In this document: piece after piece, positions 31,156 through 39,877 of the stretch | Numbering within the stretch: position 1 is the stretch's first letter | How the letters are laid out: each line of letters opens with the position of its first letter | Source of the DNA: Hymenobacter cyanobacteriorum | GTDB lineage: Bacteria; Bacteroidota; Bacteroidia; Cytophagales; Hymenobacteraceae | Direction of reading: 5' to 3' | DNA: 64,000 nucleotides | Assembly (NCBI RefSeq): GCF_022631375.1 | Contig: NZ_JALBGC010000001.1 | Span: 1,054,001-1,118,000, forward strand | Translations under genes and position numbers: made by a program | The notes under the pieces: model-generated | Databases searched by the model: none | Told to the model about the DNA's origin: nothing | What the model saw: only the letters and a program-made list of their open reading frames with translations

Positions 31156-32715
31156 CTACCGTTTGGCAGGCGGGGGTGGGCCCAGTGGTAGCTCAACCGT
31201 GTAGAGCACGCGCTCCAGCTGGTCACCCTGCTGGCCGGGCCGGAAGCGCGGCAGGTGGCGCACGGCGGCCAGCACGGCAGCATCGCACTCCGGCCCCAGC
31301 CCGCGCACGATGTAGGCGCCGGTGGGCGTGCCGGTAATTTCGACGGTGAAGGCCACGGTTACCGTGCCTTTGCCGCAGCGCTGCCGGGCTGGCGCGGCCA
31401 GCACCACTCTTTTCTGAATGGCAGCGATGACGGCCGGGCGGCCGCCGCCGGTTGCCAGCTGGGGCATTTGCGACACGGCCGTGTACGTGTGCTGCCCGGG
31501 AGCGTGGGAGTCTTCGTCAAAATCGTCTGTACTGCCCCGCACTGCTATCATTCCCGGCTCGTAGCTGGCCCCTTCGGCATTGGGAGGCATGTTAATCTGC
31601 AGCGTTTTGCGGGTGGCAGCGGGTTGGCCGTAGCTGGTGCGGGCGGGTTGCCAAATGGGCATTGTCCGCACGAGGCGCAGGGCTTCCTGGTCGCAGGTGG
31701 GGCACAGGCCGTTGTTCACGTAGGCGTCGCGCACGCGGCCGTCCTCTCCCACCACGTAGTTGATTTCAGTTACTCCTTTCTGGCTGCCGTTGGTGACTTC
31801 GGCGGGCAGGCGCAGGTTGCTTCGAACGTAGGCCTCCAGGCCCGGGGCCGGGAACTGGGCAAGTTGTCGGAGCTCATATTCGGCATAAACGTGGTCGGGC
31901 CGCATCACGGCTATCGGGAAACGGAGCGGCACGGCTACCGGCTGGCCGTTGCGCCGGCCCGGCTGCCACCGGGGCAGCCGGGCCAGTGCCGTTACCACGG
32001 CCGCATCGGCTGCCGGACTGATGGAATGCGCGAGCCGCACATTGTAGGCCACGCCGCTGGCTCCCACCGTCAGACAAACCGTTGCGATGCCTTCCTCGTC
32101 GTTGGCGCGCAGGTTGGCGGGCAGCACCAAGGCCCGCTGCACCAGGTCGTGGGCAGCGGTGTAGGGGCGGCCATCGGGCAGCCGGGGCATTGCCTCCACC
32201 AGCAGCCATTCCTTCGTGCTATCCGGCATCGGGGCCGCTGGGAAGGGGTAATTGGCCGGCCCCAGGTTGGGCTCGCCGGGGGCGTACACGTGCTGCGGGC
32301 CCACGAACGGGATGGGCAGGGTCAGCTGCACGGACAGCGGCTGGCCGTTTTGCCGGCCGGGCACCAGCCGGGGCAGCCGGGCCACGGCCGCCAGCACCGC
32401 CGCATTGCCGGCCGGCGTGGAGCCCCGGGTGATTTTGGCTTCGCGAATTGCCCCGCTTGGGCCCACCACAAACGTGACCACGCTATAGCCATCGGCAGTG
32501 CCGGCGGGCAGCACCAGCAGGCGCTGAATCTGGCGCACGAGGTCATCGCGGCTGCCTCCGCCGGGCAGCGTAGGCATTTGCTCGACGTAGGTGTAGGCGC
32601 GGGTCGTGTCGGGCGGGGCACCGCCGGTTTGCGCCATTGCTGAAGCCGGCCCCAGCAAACTTCCCAATAAGCCTGCCAGGGCCACCACCCACCGTTGGAC
32701 CGCCAGAGCAGCCAT
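31156..32715 (-). CDS. Secreted protein with three to four TonB-C-like repeats
   Basis: 519 residues from the ATG at 32715. A signal peptide (VVALAGLLGSLLGPASAMAQ) is followed by repeats of about 120-130 residues resembling the C-terminal domain of TonB. Each contains a YTYVEQMPTLPGGG-like start, a ...LVLPAG segment, (V)xFxVGxSGAIREAKI strands and AAVxARLPRLVPGRQNGQPL; clear units begin near residues 35, 165, and 410, and a weaker one near 280. There is no N-terminal membrane anchor or Pro-rich periplasmic spacer, so it is not a classical energy transducer. The start codon overlaps the stop of the upstream paralogue (TAATG), indicating translational coupling. Confidence 0.75.
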   Translation of the reverse strand: MAALAVQRWVVALAGLLGSLLGPASAMAQTGGAPPDTTRAYTYVEQMPTLPGGGSRDDLVRQIQRLLVLPAGTADGYSVVTFVVGPSGAIREAKITRGSTPAGNAAVLAAVARLPRLVPGRQNGQPLSVQLTLPIPFVGPQHVYAPGEPNLGPANYPFPAAPMPDSTKEWLLVEAMPRLPDGRPYTAAHDLVQRALVLPANLRANDEEGIATVCLTVGASGVAYNVRLAHSISPAADAAVVTALARLPRWQPGRRNGQPVAVPLRFPIAVMRPDHVYAEYELRQLAQFPAPGLEAYVRSNLRLPAEVTNGSQKGVTEINYVVGEDGRVRDAYVNNGLCPTCDQEALRLVRTMPIWQPARTSYGQPAATRKTLQINMPPNAEGASYEPGMIAVRGSTDDFDEDSHAPGQHTYTAVSQMPQLATGGGRPAVIAAIQKRVVLAAPARQRCGKGTVTVAFTVEITGTPTGAYIVRGLGPECDAAVLAAVRHLPRFRPGQQGDQLERVLYTVELPLGPPPPAKR

Positions 32716-33140
32716 TAAAAAGGCACCGGAACGGTGAGCCGCACCGCCACTTTCCGGCCGTTCTGCACGCCTGGGCTGAAGGCGGGCAACTGGCGCACGG
32801 CCGCCAGCACGGCCTCGTTGCACACGGCATCTAGGCCGCGCTCGATGTGCGCGTCCTTTATCGCGCCAGCGGCATCGACCGTGAACTGCACCTGTACCTG
32901 GCCGCCTGCGCAGCCCTTGGCCGCTTTGCGGGCGATGACGAGGCGCTGCTTAATGGCTTCCTGCACGGCACGGTTGCCGCCACCGCCCGGCAGCTGCGGC
33001 ATTTGCTCGACGTAGGTGTACACGCGCTGCTCGATTCCGGCAGCCGGCTGCGGGGCAGGCGAGGTTTGCGCCGGAGCAGGGCGCGCCGCCAGCAGCAGAA
33101 AACCGGCACTCAGCCGGACCCAGTAGGATGGAAAATTCAT
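32715..33140 (-). CDS. Secreted single TonB-C-like domain protein
   Basis: 141 residues from the ATG at 33140, which gives a signal peptide (LSAGFLLLAARPAPAQ); the open frame upstream is spurious. One TonB C-terminal-like domain follows (VYTYVEQMPQLPGGGGNRA, FTVDAAGAIKDAHIERGLD, LPAFSPGVQNGRKVAV). It is a shorter paralogue of the next gene, with which it shares a TAATG stop/start. It possibly binds an outer-membrane or T9SS-related partner; energy coupling is unlikely without an anchor. Confidence 0.75.
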   Translation of the reverse strand: MNFPSYWVRLSAGFLLLAARPAPAQTSPAPQPAAGIEQRVYTYVEQMPQLPGGGGNRAVQEAIKQRLVIARKAAKGCAGGQVQVQFTVDAAGAIKDAHIERGLDAVCNEAVLAAVRQLPAFSPGVQNGRKVAVRLTVPVPF

Positions 33141-33178
33141 ACGGCAAGCTACTAATGCCTTAACTGGCAACGCTGTTT

Positions 33179-34081
33179 TTATTCCCACAAACCGGCCGCC
33201 ACTCGAAAGGTGTTGGCGTGGGCTTCCACGATGTCGATGATGCCTTCGGAATAGCCGCCGCCCATGCACACCACCACTGGCAGGCCGTGCCGGTGGCAGA
33301 GGCCAAGCACCAGCTCATCGCGCCGGCGGCAGCCTGCGCGGGTGAGGGCCAGGTGGCCGAGTTTGTCGGTGGCCAGCACGTCGACGCCGGCGAGGTAGAA
33401 CACAAAATCGGGCCGTACCTCGGCCAGCAGGCGCGGCAGGGTTTCGGCCAGCAGTGCCAGATACTCGGCGTCGGTGGTGCCATCGGGTAGCGGCAGGTCG
33501 AGGTCGGACAGTTCCTTGCGAGCGGGGTAGTTGCGGCCACCGTGCATGGAAAAGGTGAACACGCGCGATTCGTGCCGGAAGATGGCGGCCGTGCCGTTGC
33601 CCTGGTGCACGTCGAGGTCCACAATCAGCACCTTGGTGGCGTGGCCGTGGGCCAGCAGCCAAGCAGCGGCGGCAGCCTGGTCGTTCAGCAGGCAAAAGCC
33701 TTCGCCCCGGTCGCGGAAGGCGTGGTGCGTGCCGCCGGCAATATTGAAAGCGATGCCGTGCGCCAGCGCCCGCCGCGCGCACTCGATGGTACCGCCGAGG
33801 ATAGTGATTTCGCGCTCGAACAGCTCTGCCGACCACGGGAAGCCGGTGGCCCGTTCCTCCTGCCGCGTGAGCTGGCCCTGGCGCAGGCGCTGGTAATAGC
33901 CGGCATCGTGCACGCGCAGGATGTCCTCATCGGGCGGCGGCTGGGCCACGAAAAAATCGGCCGCCGTGGCCGTGCCCTCGTGCAGGAGCTGCTCGGGCAG
34001 CAGCTCGTATTTCAGCATGGGGAAGCGGTGGCCGGCGGGCAGCGGGTGGGCGTAGCAGGGCGCGAAGGCGATGGAAAGCAC
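33179..34081 (-). CDS. Histone deacetylase superfamily (acetoin utilisation/acetylpolyamine) hydrolase
   Basis: 300 residues, full length for bacterial single-domain members. It is a zinc amidohydrolase: the tandem catalytic His lies in AGGTHHAFRD, zinc ligands Asp and His in LIVDLDVHQGNGTA, and the third ligand Asp in YLAGVDVLATDKLG; GGGY near the C-terminus (MGGGYSEG) orients the transition state. It may deacetylate small amines or proteins. It is 38 bases upstream of the TonB-like pair, on the same strand, so it could be cotranscribed; the connection is not obvious. Confidence 0.88.
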   Translation of the reverse strand: MLSIAFAPCYAHPLPAGHRFPMLKYELLPEQLLHEGTATAADFFVAQPPPDEDILRVHDAGYYQRLRQGQLTRQEERATGFPWSAELFEREITILGGTIECARRALAHGIAFNIAGGTHHAFRDRGEGFCLLNDQAAAAAWLLAHGHATKVLIVDLDVHQGNGTAAIFRHESRVFTFSMHGGRNYPARKELSDLDLPLPDGTTDAEYLALLAETLPRLLAEVRPDFVFYLAGVDVLATDKLGHLALTRAGCRRRDELVLGLCHRHGLPVVVCMGGGYSEGIIDIVEAHANTFRVAAGLWE

Positions 34082-34340
34082 GAGGAGAATTCAGTGAATA
34101 GAAAACAGACAGGAAAGTGGACTGCGATATGTCAGAATCGGAGCATCAAGTACCGTTAGCTGAGAATGTTCAAAGGCCAAACCAGAACGCTACGCAAACA
34201 AACCGATAAGCAAAAGCCTGAAAATTATATTTTTCAACCCGATAATAACAGTCACATTCAGCAGGTATGTGTCCTTTATATGGGGCAAAAGAGCCACTAG
34301 TTTTGAGACATCTTCCACTTCACCCTTTCAACCAAATCGC

Positions 34341-34757
34341 ATGACCAGATTCTCCCGCCTGCTCTCCGTTGCCCTGCTGCTCGCCACGGTGGGCTCCGTC
34401 AACGCCACTTTGCCGGTACGCCCCCTCGCGCCAGGCACTTCCACACCGGTTCGCGTAGCCGACACTTACCAGGACGCTTACCAGCAAGGCCTGCGCGAAA
34501 CGCTGCAAAACAAGTGCATTGATGGGGTCAATTTCAATTACAACTACGCCCACAACTACGAGCCGCGCGCCCAACAGAACTACGAATACAGCCAAGGCAC
34601 GCCCGATGAGGATTACTACCGCGGCTACCTCGACGGCCTGCACGAAGGCTACATCGAGCCCGCCTACTGCGGCGGCAGCAACCCGGGCGGCGGTGGCCCA
34701 GGCGGCGGGGGCGGCTACACCCCCTGCCCCAATTGCCCGATTGAGCCGCAGCTTTAG
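34341..34757 (+). CDS. Small secreted Tyr/Asn- and Gly-rich protein, unknown
   Basis: 138 residues from the ATG at 34341, chosen because it begins with a signal peptide (RLLSVALLLATVGSVNA). The mature part has an unusual composition: DAYQQGLRETLQNKCIDG, then an Asn/Tyr-rich stretch (NFNYNYAHNYEPRAQQNYEY), YYRGYLDGLHEGYIEPAYCGG, and a glycine run closing with CPNC. Four cysteines could form disulfides or bind metal. No family is recognised. Single gene between the deacetylase and the LacI gene, with about 260-base gaps that hold no further features apart from a weak hairpin at about 34987-35014. Confidence 0.6.
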   Translation: MTRFSRLLSVALLLATVGSVNATLPVRPLAPGTSTPVRVADTYQDAYQQGLRETLQNKCIDGVNFNYNYAHNYEPRAQQNYEYSQGTPDEDYYRGYLDGLHEGYIEPAYCGGSNPGGGGPGGGGGYTPCPNCPIEPQL

Positions 34758-35026
34758 GAACCCCCAATTCGGCTCTATAGCCGGCCAGTAAGTAAGGAAT
34801 TAATCCTCCCGCATAGTCGTCAACTTTTTCCGCATCGGCCCGTTTCAGACTGGCAGCAGCAGCCACGCATTTTGTTCGTTAAGAAATGTGGAAGCAGTTG
34901 CTAATCCGGCGGCCGGTGTGCTTCTTGCTGCTGCGAATACGGCCACCAGCTGCTGGCGAAGCTGAGGAAACCCCAGAGACATCACCGAATACCCTGGCCC
35001 CTGGCCGGGGTATTTTGGTTTTCGGC

Positions 35027-36139
35027 TTAGCCAACCGTTTTGGCCCGGCTGGCGGCCATTTTTTTGGCCACGGGCGCGAGTGCCGGCCGCAGCGACGAGC
35101 CGCGCACCAGCAGTTCGGGACGCAAGGCCACCTGCCGGGGCGTGAAGCTCTCCCCTTTCGAGTCAATCACCTCCAGTAAGAGCCGCACGGCAGCCTGGCC
35201 CATTTCTTCGCAGCGCTGGTCGACGGTGGTAATGTTTGGTTCGGTGACGACCGTGAAAGCCTCATTGCTGAAGCCGGCAATGGCCAGGTCTTCGGGCACG
35301 CGCAGGCCCTGGCGGCGGGCTTCCTGCATGGCCCCAAGGGCGCAGTAGTCGCCGGCCGAGAAGATGGCATCGGGCGGGTTGGGCAGGGCCAGCAGCTGGC
35401 GCAGGCCGGCCGCGCCCTGCTCCTGCAGCATGTCGGTATAGATGACCATGCTTTCGTCTTCGGGCAGGCCCGCTTCGCGCAGGGCATCGAAATAGCCCTG
35501 GCGGCGGTTCCGGTAAATATTCAGGTGCTGCGGACCGGCGAAGTGGGCCACGCGGCGGCAGCCCTGCGCCAGCAAGTGGCGCGTGGAGAGGTAGCCGCCC
35601 TCGCGGTCGTCGAGCACCACGGTGTTCACGTTGTCGCCCTCCACCACGCGGTCGAAATACACCAGCGGCAGGCCGCGGCTGCGCAGCTTGTCGAAGTGCT
35701 TGTGGTCGAGGGTGGTGCGCGAAAGCGAGACGAGCACGCCCGCCACCTGCGCGCTCAGCAGCGAGTCGAGGTTGCGGCGCTCCTGGGCCACGTCTTCGTT
35801 CGACTGGCAGATGATGACGTTGTAGCCGGCCTTGCTGGCGGCGGTTTCGATGCCGTGCACCACCGACGGAAAAAACCGCCCTTCGATGTAGGGCACCACA
35901 ATGCCGAGCAGCTTGCTCTTGCCCTTGCGCAGGGCCGAGGCCATGTGGTTGGGCTGGTAGTTATACTTTTTGGCCAGCTTGAGCACCTTCTGCTTCATGG
36001 CCGGCCCGATGCTGAAATGGTCGCTGAGCGCGCGCGAGATGGTCGTCATCGACACGTTGAGTTCGCGGGCCAGGTCGGCCATCGATACGGGGCTGGAGGT
36101 GGTAGCCGCGTCGGGCGCATTTTTTTTTCGGGGAGCCAT
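35027..36139 (-). CDS. LacI-family transcriptional regulator, probable arabinan/arabinose repressor
   Basis: 370 residues from the ATG at 36139 (MAPRKK). The N-terminal helix-turn-helix (SMADLARELNVSMTTISRALSD) with the hinge helix NYQPNHMASALRKGKS, and a periplasmic-binding-protein-like effector domain (LLGIVVPYIEGRFFPSVVHGI...VYFDRVVEGD...VVLDDREGGYLSTRHLL) are complete. It is transcribed divergently from the GH51 gene; two CG-centred palindromes of the type bound by LacI proteins lie in between, and the same motif recurs upstream of other arabinan genes. It thus probably represses the locus until an arabinose-derived ligand binds. In better-studied Bacteroides the arabinose repressor AraR is of another (Nudix) family, so this would be a different solution. 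Confidence 0.85.
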   Translation of the reverse strand: MAPRKKNAPDAATTSSPVSMADLARELNVSMTTISRALSDHFSIGPAMKQKVLKLAKKYNYQPNHMASALRKGKSKLLGIVVPYIEGRFFPSVVHGIETAASKAGYNVIICQSNEDVAQERRNLDSLLSAQVAGVLVSLSRTTLDHKHFDKLRSRGLPLVYFDRVVEGDNVNTVVLDDREGGYLSTRHLLAQGCRRVAHFAGPQHLNIYRNRRQGYFDALREAGLPEDESMVIYTDMLQEQGAAGLRQLLALPNPPDAIFSAGDYCALGAMQEARRQGLRVPEDLAIAGFSNEAFTVVTEPNITTVDQRCEEMGQAAVRLLLEVIDSKGESFTPRQVALRPELLVRGSSLRPALAPVAKKMAASRAKTVG

Positions 36140-36258
36140 ACAGGGCGGGCTTGGCACAAGAAGGTGCGCGGGAAAGCAGTTGTGTAAAACACCGGGGCGC
36201 TTCCCCTTAAAAATCCCCCAAAACTACGCGAATTCAGCAGGTTTCCGCTACTTAAGCG

Positions 36259-36274
36259 CACAATAATAGTTGTG
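36259..36274. promoter_or_regulatory. Palindrome CACAATAATAGTTGTG, possible autoregulatory site
   Basis: Inverted CACAA/TTGTG half sites, spaced two bases wider than in the main operator. It is placed between a weak lacI promoter match (TACCTTTC, minus strand, 36312-36305) and the lacI ATG. Confidence 0.3.
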
Positions 36275-36342
36275 TAGGGCAGCGCTTATCCGGACTGTTT
36301 TGGCGAAAGGTACACCAGATGTAAACGTTTTGCCTTTACTTT

Positions 36343-36358
36343 ACACAATCGATTGTGT
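36343..36358. promoter_or_regulatory. LacI-type operator 1 upstream of GH51
   Basis: ACACAATCGATTGTGT, a perfect 16-base palindrome with a central CG. It is identical to the site at 44342-44357 and is taken here as the consensus. It lies about 110 bases upstream of the GH51 start, just downstream of a weak promoter match (TTTG 36299-36302, TTTTG 36328-36332). Confidence 0.75.
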
Positions 36359-36372
36359 CGACAAGGGTTTCA

Positions 36373-36388
36373 ATACAATCGATTTGAT
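36373..36388. promoter_or_regulatory. LacI-type operator 2 upstream of GH51
   Basis: ATACAATCGATTTGAT matches 12 of 16 positions of the operator. Its centre is exactly 30 bp (about three helical turns) from that of operator 1, so two dimers or a tetramer could bind the same face of the DNA. Confidence 0.55.
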
Positions 36389-36470
36389 AGTACGCACTCA
36401 CCAGCTGGCGCTACGGGCGCGGCTGCCAGGGTGCTCCTGCTCCATTCGCTTCATCTCAATACTTCCTGCT

Positions 36471-38561
36471 ATGTCCGTTTTCACTCCCGCCCGATTAGCA
36501 CCGCTGGCCGCCGGCCTGGCCCTGGGCCAGCTGCTCGGCGTGCCCGCCGCTCACGCCCAAACTGCCCCCACCGCCCTCACCGTGCAGGTGAACAAGCCCG
36601 GTGCGCCCGTCTCGAAAAGCATGTACGGGCTGTTTTTTGAGGACATCAACTTCGCGGCCGACGGCGGCCTCTACCCCGAGCGGGTGAAGAACAAGTCGTT
36701 TGAAACCGACGACCACCTCATCGGCTGGAAGGCGCTGCGCGGCGCGGCCGGCCTGGCCGACTACCGCGTATCGGGCGAAAACCCCATTGGGCCCACCAAC
36801 AACCATTTCCTGCGCCTGAGCGTGGCCACGGCTAACCCCGATGCCGGCTTCGTGAACGAAGGCTTCCGGGGCATGGGCCTGAAGCAGGATGCGGAGTACA
36901 CGTTTTCCATCTACCTGCGCCGCGGGGCCGGCAACATCTCGGCCCTGAACGTGACGCTGGAGGAGCCCGGCCGCAGCGGCCCCGGCCCCGAAACGGCCGC
37001 CTCGGGCCGCGCCCTGGCCCAGACCCAGATTACCGGCCTCACGAACGAGTGGAAGAAGTACAGCGTGGTAATGAAGCCCACCGGCACCGCCGCCCGCGCC
37101 CGCCTGAAACTGACCGTGGAAGGCACCGGCACGCTCGATTTGGACGTCGTTTCGCTGTTTCCGAAAGACACCTGGAACAAGCGCGAGAATGGCCTGCGGC
37201 CCGACATCGTGCAGCTGCTCAAGGACATGAAACCCGGTTTCCTGCGCTTCCCCGGCGGCTGCATTGTGGAAGGGCGCACCCTGGCCCAGCGCTACCAGTG
37301 GAAGGAAACCATCGGCGACGTGGCGGCCCGCAAGCCGATGATAAACCGCTGGAATACTGAGTTTATCAACAAATTCACCCCCGATTACTACCAGTCGTTC
37401 GGCCTGGGCTTCTTCGAATACTTTCAACTCTCGGAAGACATCGGGGCCGAGCCGCTACCGATTCTGAACGTGGGCATGGCCTGCCAGTTCAATTCGGCCG
37501 AGCTGGCGCCCATCAGCGCCGCCAAGGGACCGAACGCGGGCACATCCAGCAGCGCGCCAGAGGAGCCGACGCTGGACACATTTATTCAGGATGCGCTCGA
37601 TTTGATTGAGTTTGCTAACGGCCCCGCCAGCAGCCCTTGGGGCGCGAAGCGCGTGGCCATGGGCCACCCCGCGCCGTTCAACCTGAAGATGATTGGCATC
37701 GGCAACGAGCAATGGGGGCCGCAGTACCTGGCGCGCTACGAGCCATTTGCGAAGGCCGTGAAGGCTAAATACCCGGCCATGCAGATTGTGAGCAGCGCCG
37801 GCCCCGCGCCCGACGGCGCGCTGTTCGACGCGGCTACAAAGCAGCTGCGCGAGTGGAAAGCCGAGTACGTGGACGAGCACTACTATGCCAGCCCCGAGTG
37901 GTTCCGCAAAAACGTGGGCCGCTACGACAACTACCCCACCACGGGCGCGAAAATCTTCGCCGGCGAATACGCCGCCCAGACGGTGGGCATCGCCAGCCCC
38001 GACAACAAGAACAGCTGGGATGCTGCCATCTCGGAAGCCGCGTTTATGACTGGCCTGGAGCGCAACGCCGACAAGGTGGCCATGGCCTCTTACGCGCCCA
38101 TGCTGGCCCACGTGGATGCCTGGCAGTGGACGCCGAACATGATTTGGTTCGACAACCTGCGCACCTACGGCACGCCCAACTACTACGTGCAGAAGCTCTA
38201 CGCCACCAACAAAGGCACCACCATGCTGCCCGTGCAGCGCGCCGCCAACGCCGCCAACGGCACCGATAACCTCTTCGCCAGCGCCGTGGCCGACGACGGC
38301 ACCGGCGACATCGTGGTGAAACTGGTGAACTACTCGGCCTCTGCCCGCCCCGTAGCTCTGAGCCTACCCGGCGTGAAAAAGCTCGGCAAAACCGGCAAAG
38401 CCACCGTGCTCGCCAGCACCGACCTGAATGCCGTGAACAGCCTCGACCAGCCCCAGAACCTGGCCCCGCAGGAGTCGACGTTCAAAGTATCGTCCTCGAA
38501 TGTGACCTACACGCTGGCTCCGTACTCGCTCACGGTGCTGCGCATCCCCGGCAAGCGCTAA
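36471..38561 (+). CDS. Alpha-L-arabinofuranosidase, GH51, secreted
   Basis: 696 residues from the ATG at 36471, which gives a signal peptide (LAAGLALGQLLGVPAAHAQ); the frame upstream covers the operators and is not coding. It hydrolyses terminal alpha-L-arabinofuranosyl residues from arabinan or arabinoxylan with retention. Order: MYGLFFEDINFAADGG typical N-terminus, a CBM4-like beta-sandwich (about 80-230), the (beta/alpha)8 barrel with acid/base Glu413 (GIGNEQWG) and nucleophile Glu499 (IFAGEYAAQ), and a C-terminal beta domain. It is the first plus-strand gene of the arabinan locus, facing the LacI gene across two operators. Confidence 0.93.
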   Translation: MSVFTPARLAPLAAGLALGQLLGVPAAHAQTAPTALTVQVNKPGAPVSKSMYGLFFEDINFAADGGLYPERVKNKSFETDDHLIGWKALRGAAGLADYRVSGENPIGPTNNHFLRLSVATANPDAGFVNEGFRGMGLKQDAEYTFSIYLRRGAGNISALNVTLEEPGRSGPGPETAASGRALAQTQITGLTNEWKKYSVVMKPTGTAARARLKLTVEGTGTLDLDVVSLFPKDTWNKRENGLRPDIVQLLKDMKPGFLRFPGGCIVEGRTLAQRYQWKETIGDVAARKPMINRWNTEFINKFTPDYYQSFGLGFFEYFQLSEDIGAEPLPILNVGMACQFNSAELAPISAAKGPNAGTSSSAPEEPTLDTFIQDALDLIEFANGPASSPWGAKRVAMGHPAPFNLKMIGIGNEQWGPQYLARYEPFAKAVKAKYPAMQIVSSAGPAPDGALFDAATKQLREWKAEYVDEHYYASPEWFRKNVGRYDNYPTTGAKIFAGEYAAQTVGIASPDNKNSWDAAISEAAFMTGLERNADKVAMASYAPMLAHVDAWQWTPNMIWFDNLRTYGTPNYYVQKLYATNKGTTMLPVQRAANAANGTDNLFASAVADDGTGDIVVKLVNYSASARPVALSLPGVKKLGKTGKATVLASTDLNAVNSLDQPQNLAPQESTFKVSSSNVTYTLAPYSLTVLRIPGKR

Positions 38562-38574
38562 GCAAAGGCAGGCA

Positions 38575-38685
38575 GAACGATGTAGAGACGCGACACTTCG
38601 CGTCTCGGCGGCCGCACCATGTAAGATGCCATTTGAACGTCATGTTCAACGCCGAGACGCGAAGTGTCGCGTCTCTACATCGTTC
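38575..38685. repeat. Intergenic inverted repeat, family D copy 1
   Basis: GTAGAGACGCGACACTTCGC... arm (itself a hairpin) and its complement at both ends, with the outer flank AACGATGTAGAG/CTCTACATCGTT also inverted. It lies between GH51 and the next GH43. The second copy is at 47390-47471. Confidence 0.9.
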
Positions 38686-38707
38686 TAAAAATCCAGGAAA
38701 ACCGTTC

Positions 38708-39691
38708 ATGAAAACTGCCAAAACCATCTCCAGCCAGCTGCTGGCGCTACTGCTTCTCGTCGCCTCGCCTGCTGCCCAGGCGCAAGCCCCGGCGCTGCCG
38801 CCGGCCGGCAACCCCGTCATCAAAGACAAATACACGGCCGACCCGGCGGCGCTGGTGCACAACGGCACGGTGTACCTCTACGCCGGCCACGACGAAGCGC
38901 CCGCCCCCGAGCAACGCTACGTGATGCACGAGTGGCTGTGCTACTCCAGCACCGATATGGTGACGTGGAAAGAGCACCCCTCGCCACTGAACGTGAAGGC
39001 GTTTGCCTGGGCCAAGGACGACGCCTGGGCCTCGCAGGTGGTGGAGCGCGGCGGCAAATTCTACTGGTACGCGGCCGTGGAGCACGGCAGCGTGCCGGGC
39101 AAAGCCATTGGCGTGGCGGTGTCGGACAGCCCCACCGGACCGTTTAAGGACGCGCGGGGCTCGGCACTGGTGCTCAACAGCCAGACCGAAAGCAAGATTT
39201 TCTGGGACGACATCGACCCCACGGTTTTCATCGACAAAAAGAGCGGCCAAGCCTACCTGTACTGGGGCAACTCGCACTGCTACTGGGCCAAATTGAAGCC
39301 CAACATGACGGAGTTCGACGGCGAGATTCACCAGGTAACCAACCTGCCGAGCTACACCGAAGCGCCCTGGGTGCACGAGCACAACGGCTGGTACTACCTG
39401 AGCTACGCCTGCCAGTTTCCGGAAAAGCTGGCCTACGCCATGAGCCGCAGCATCGAAGGCCCGTGGGTGTTCAAAGGACTGCTGAACGAGGTGGCGGGCA
39501 ACTCTAACACCAACCACCAGGCCATCATCGAATTCAAAGGCAAGTCGTACTTCGTGTACCACAACGGCAGCATCCCCACCGATGGCGGCAGCTTCCGGCG
39601 CTCGGTGTGCATCGACTACCTCTACTACAACCCCGACGGCACCATGAAGCGCGTGGTAATGACGACCGAGGGCGTGCGAGCGGCGAAGTAG
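38708..39691 (+). CDS. GH43 glycosidase, secreted (arabinofuranosidase/xylosidase-like)
   Basis: 327 residues from the ATG at 38708 with a signal peptide (LLALLLLVASPAAQAQ). It is a single five-bladed propeller with the GH43 triad: Asp in YTADPAAL (base), Asp in DDIDPTVF (pKa modulator) and Glu in SYTEAPW (acid). Short enzymes of this subgroup act on arabinose- or xylose-containing side chains. It is closely related to the lipoprotein GH43 at 47490-48470 (shared SDP/TGPFxDARG, EKLAYAMSRS, NTNHQAII, RRSVCIDYL), evidence of duplication. It follows GH51 across a family D repeat. Confidence 0.9.
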   Translation: MKTAKTISSQLLALLLLVASPAAQAQAPALPPAGNPVIKDKYTADPAALVHNGTVYLYAGHDEAPAPEQRYVMHEWLCYSSTDMVTWKEHPSPLNVKAFAWAKDDAWASQVVERGGKFYWYAAVEHGSVPGKAIGVAVSDSPTGPFKDARGSALVLNSQTESKIFWDDIDPTVFIDKKSGQAYLYWGNSHCYWAKLKPNMTEFDGEIHQVTNLPSYTEAPWVHEHNGWYYLSYACQFPEKLAYAMSRSIEGPWVFKGLLNEVAGNSNTNHQAIIEFKGKSYFVYHNGSIPTDGGSFRRSVCIDYLYYNPDGTMKRVVMTTEGVRAAK

Positions 39692-39740
39692 GGGGTACTT
39701 CAGAACGTTATTATCAGCCTGCTCCGAGTGGCATAAGAAG

Positions 39741-39846
39741 AACGTCATGCAGAGCGTAGCGAAGCATCTTTACCGCACAACGCAATCCAATCGCAAGGAT
39801 TAGTGACAGCGGTAAAGATGCCTCAGCTTCGCTCAGCATGACGTTC
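39741..39846. repeat. Intergenic inverted repeat, family A copy 4
   Basis: AACGTCATGCAGAGCGTAGC... left arm; right arm ...GCTCAGCATGACGTT. The right arm carries the CTCAGC variant, so the two arms are not exact complements. Loop with CAATCCAATCG and GGATTAGTG as in other copies. Confidence 0.85.
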
Positions 39847-39877
39847 TTGTTTTTCCTACCAATCCTCTCCCCAATCC

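Noticed and set aside
34886..35179. 97-codon plus-strand frame downstream of the Gly-rich protein
   Set aside because: More than half overlaps the lacI gene antisense, no recognisable sequence features.
36270..36470. N-terminal 67-codon extension of the GH51 frame
   Set aside because: Covers the promoter and both operators; the signal peptide begins at the ATG at 36471.
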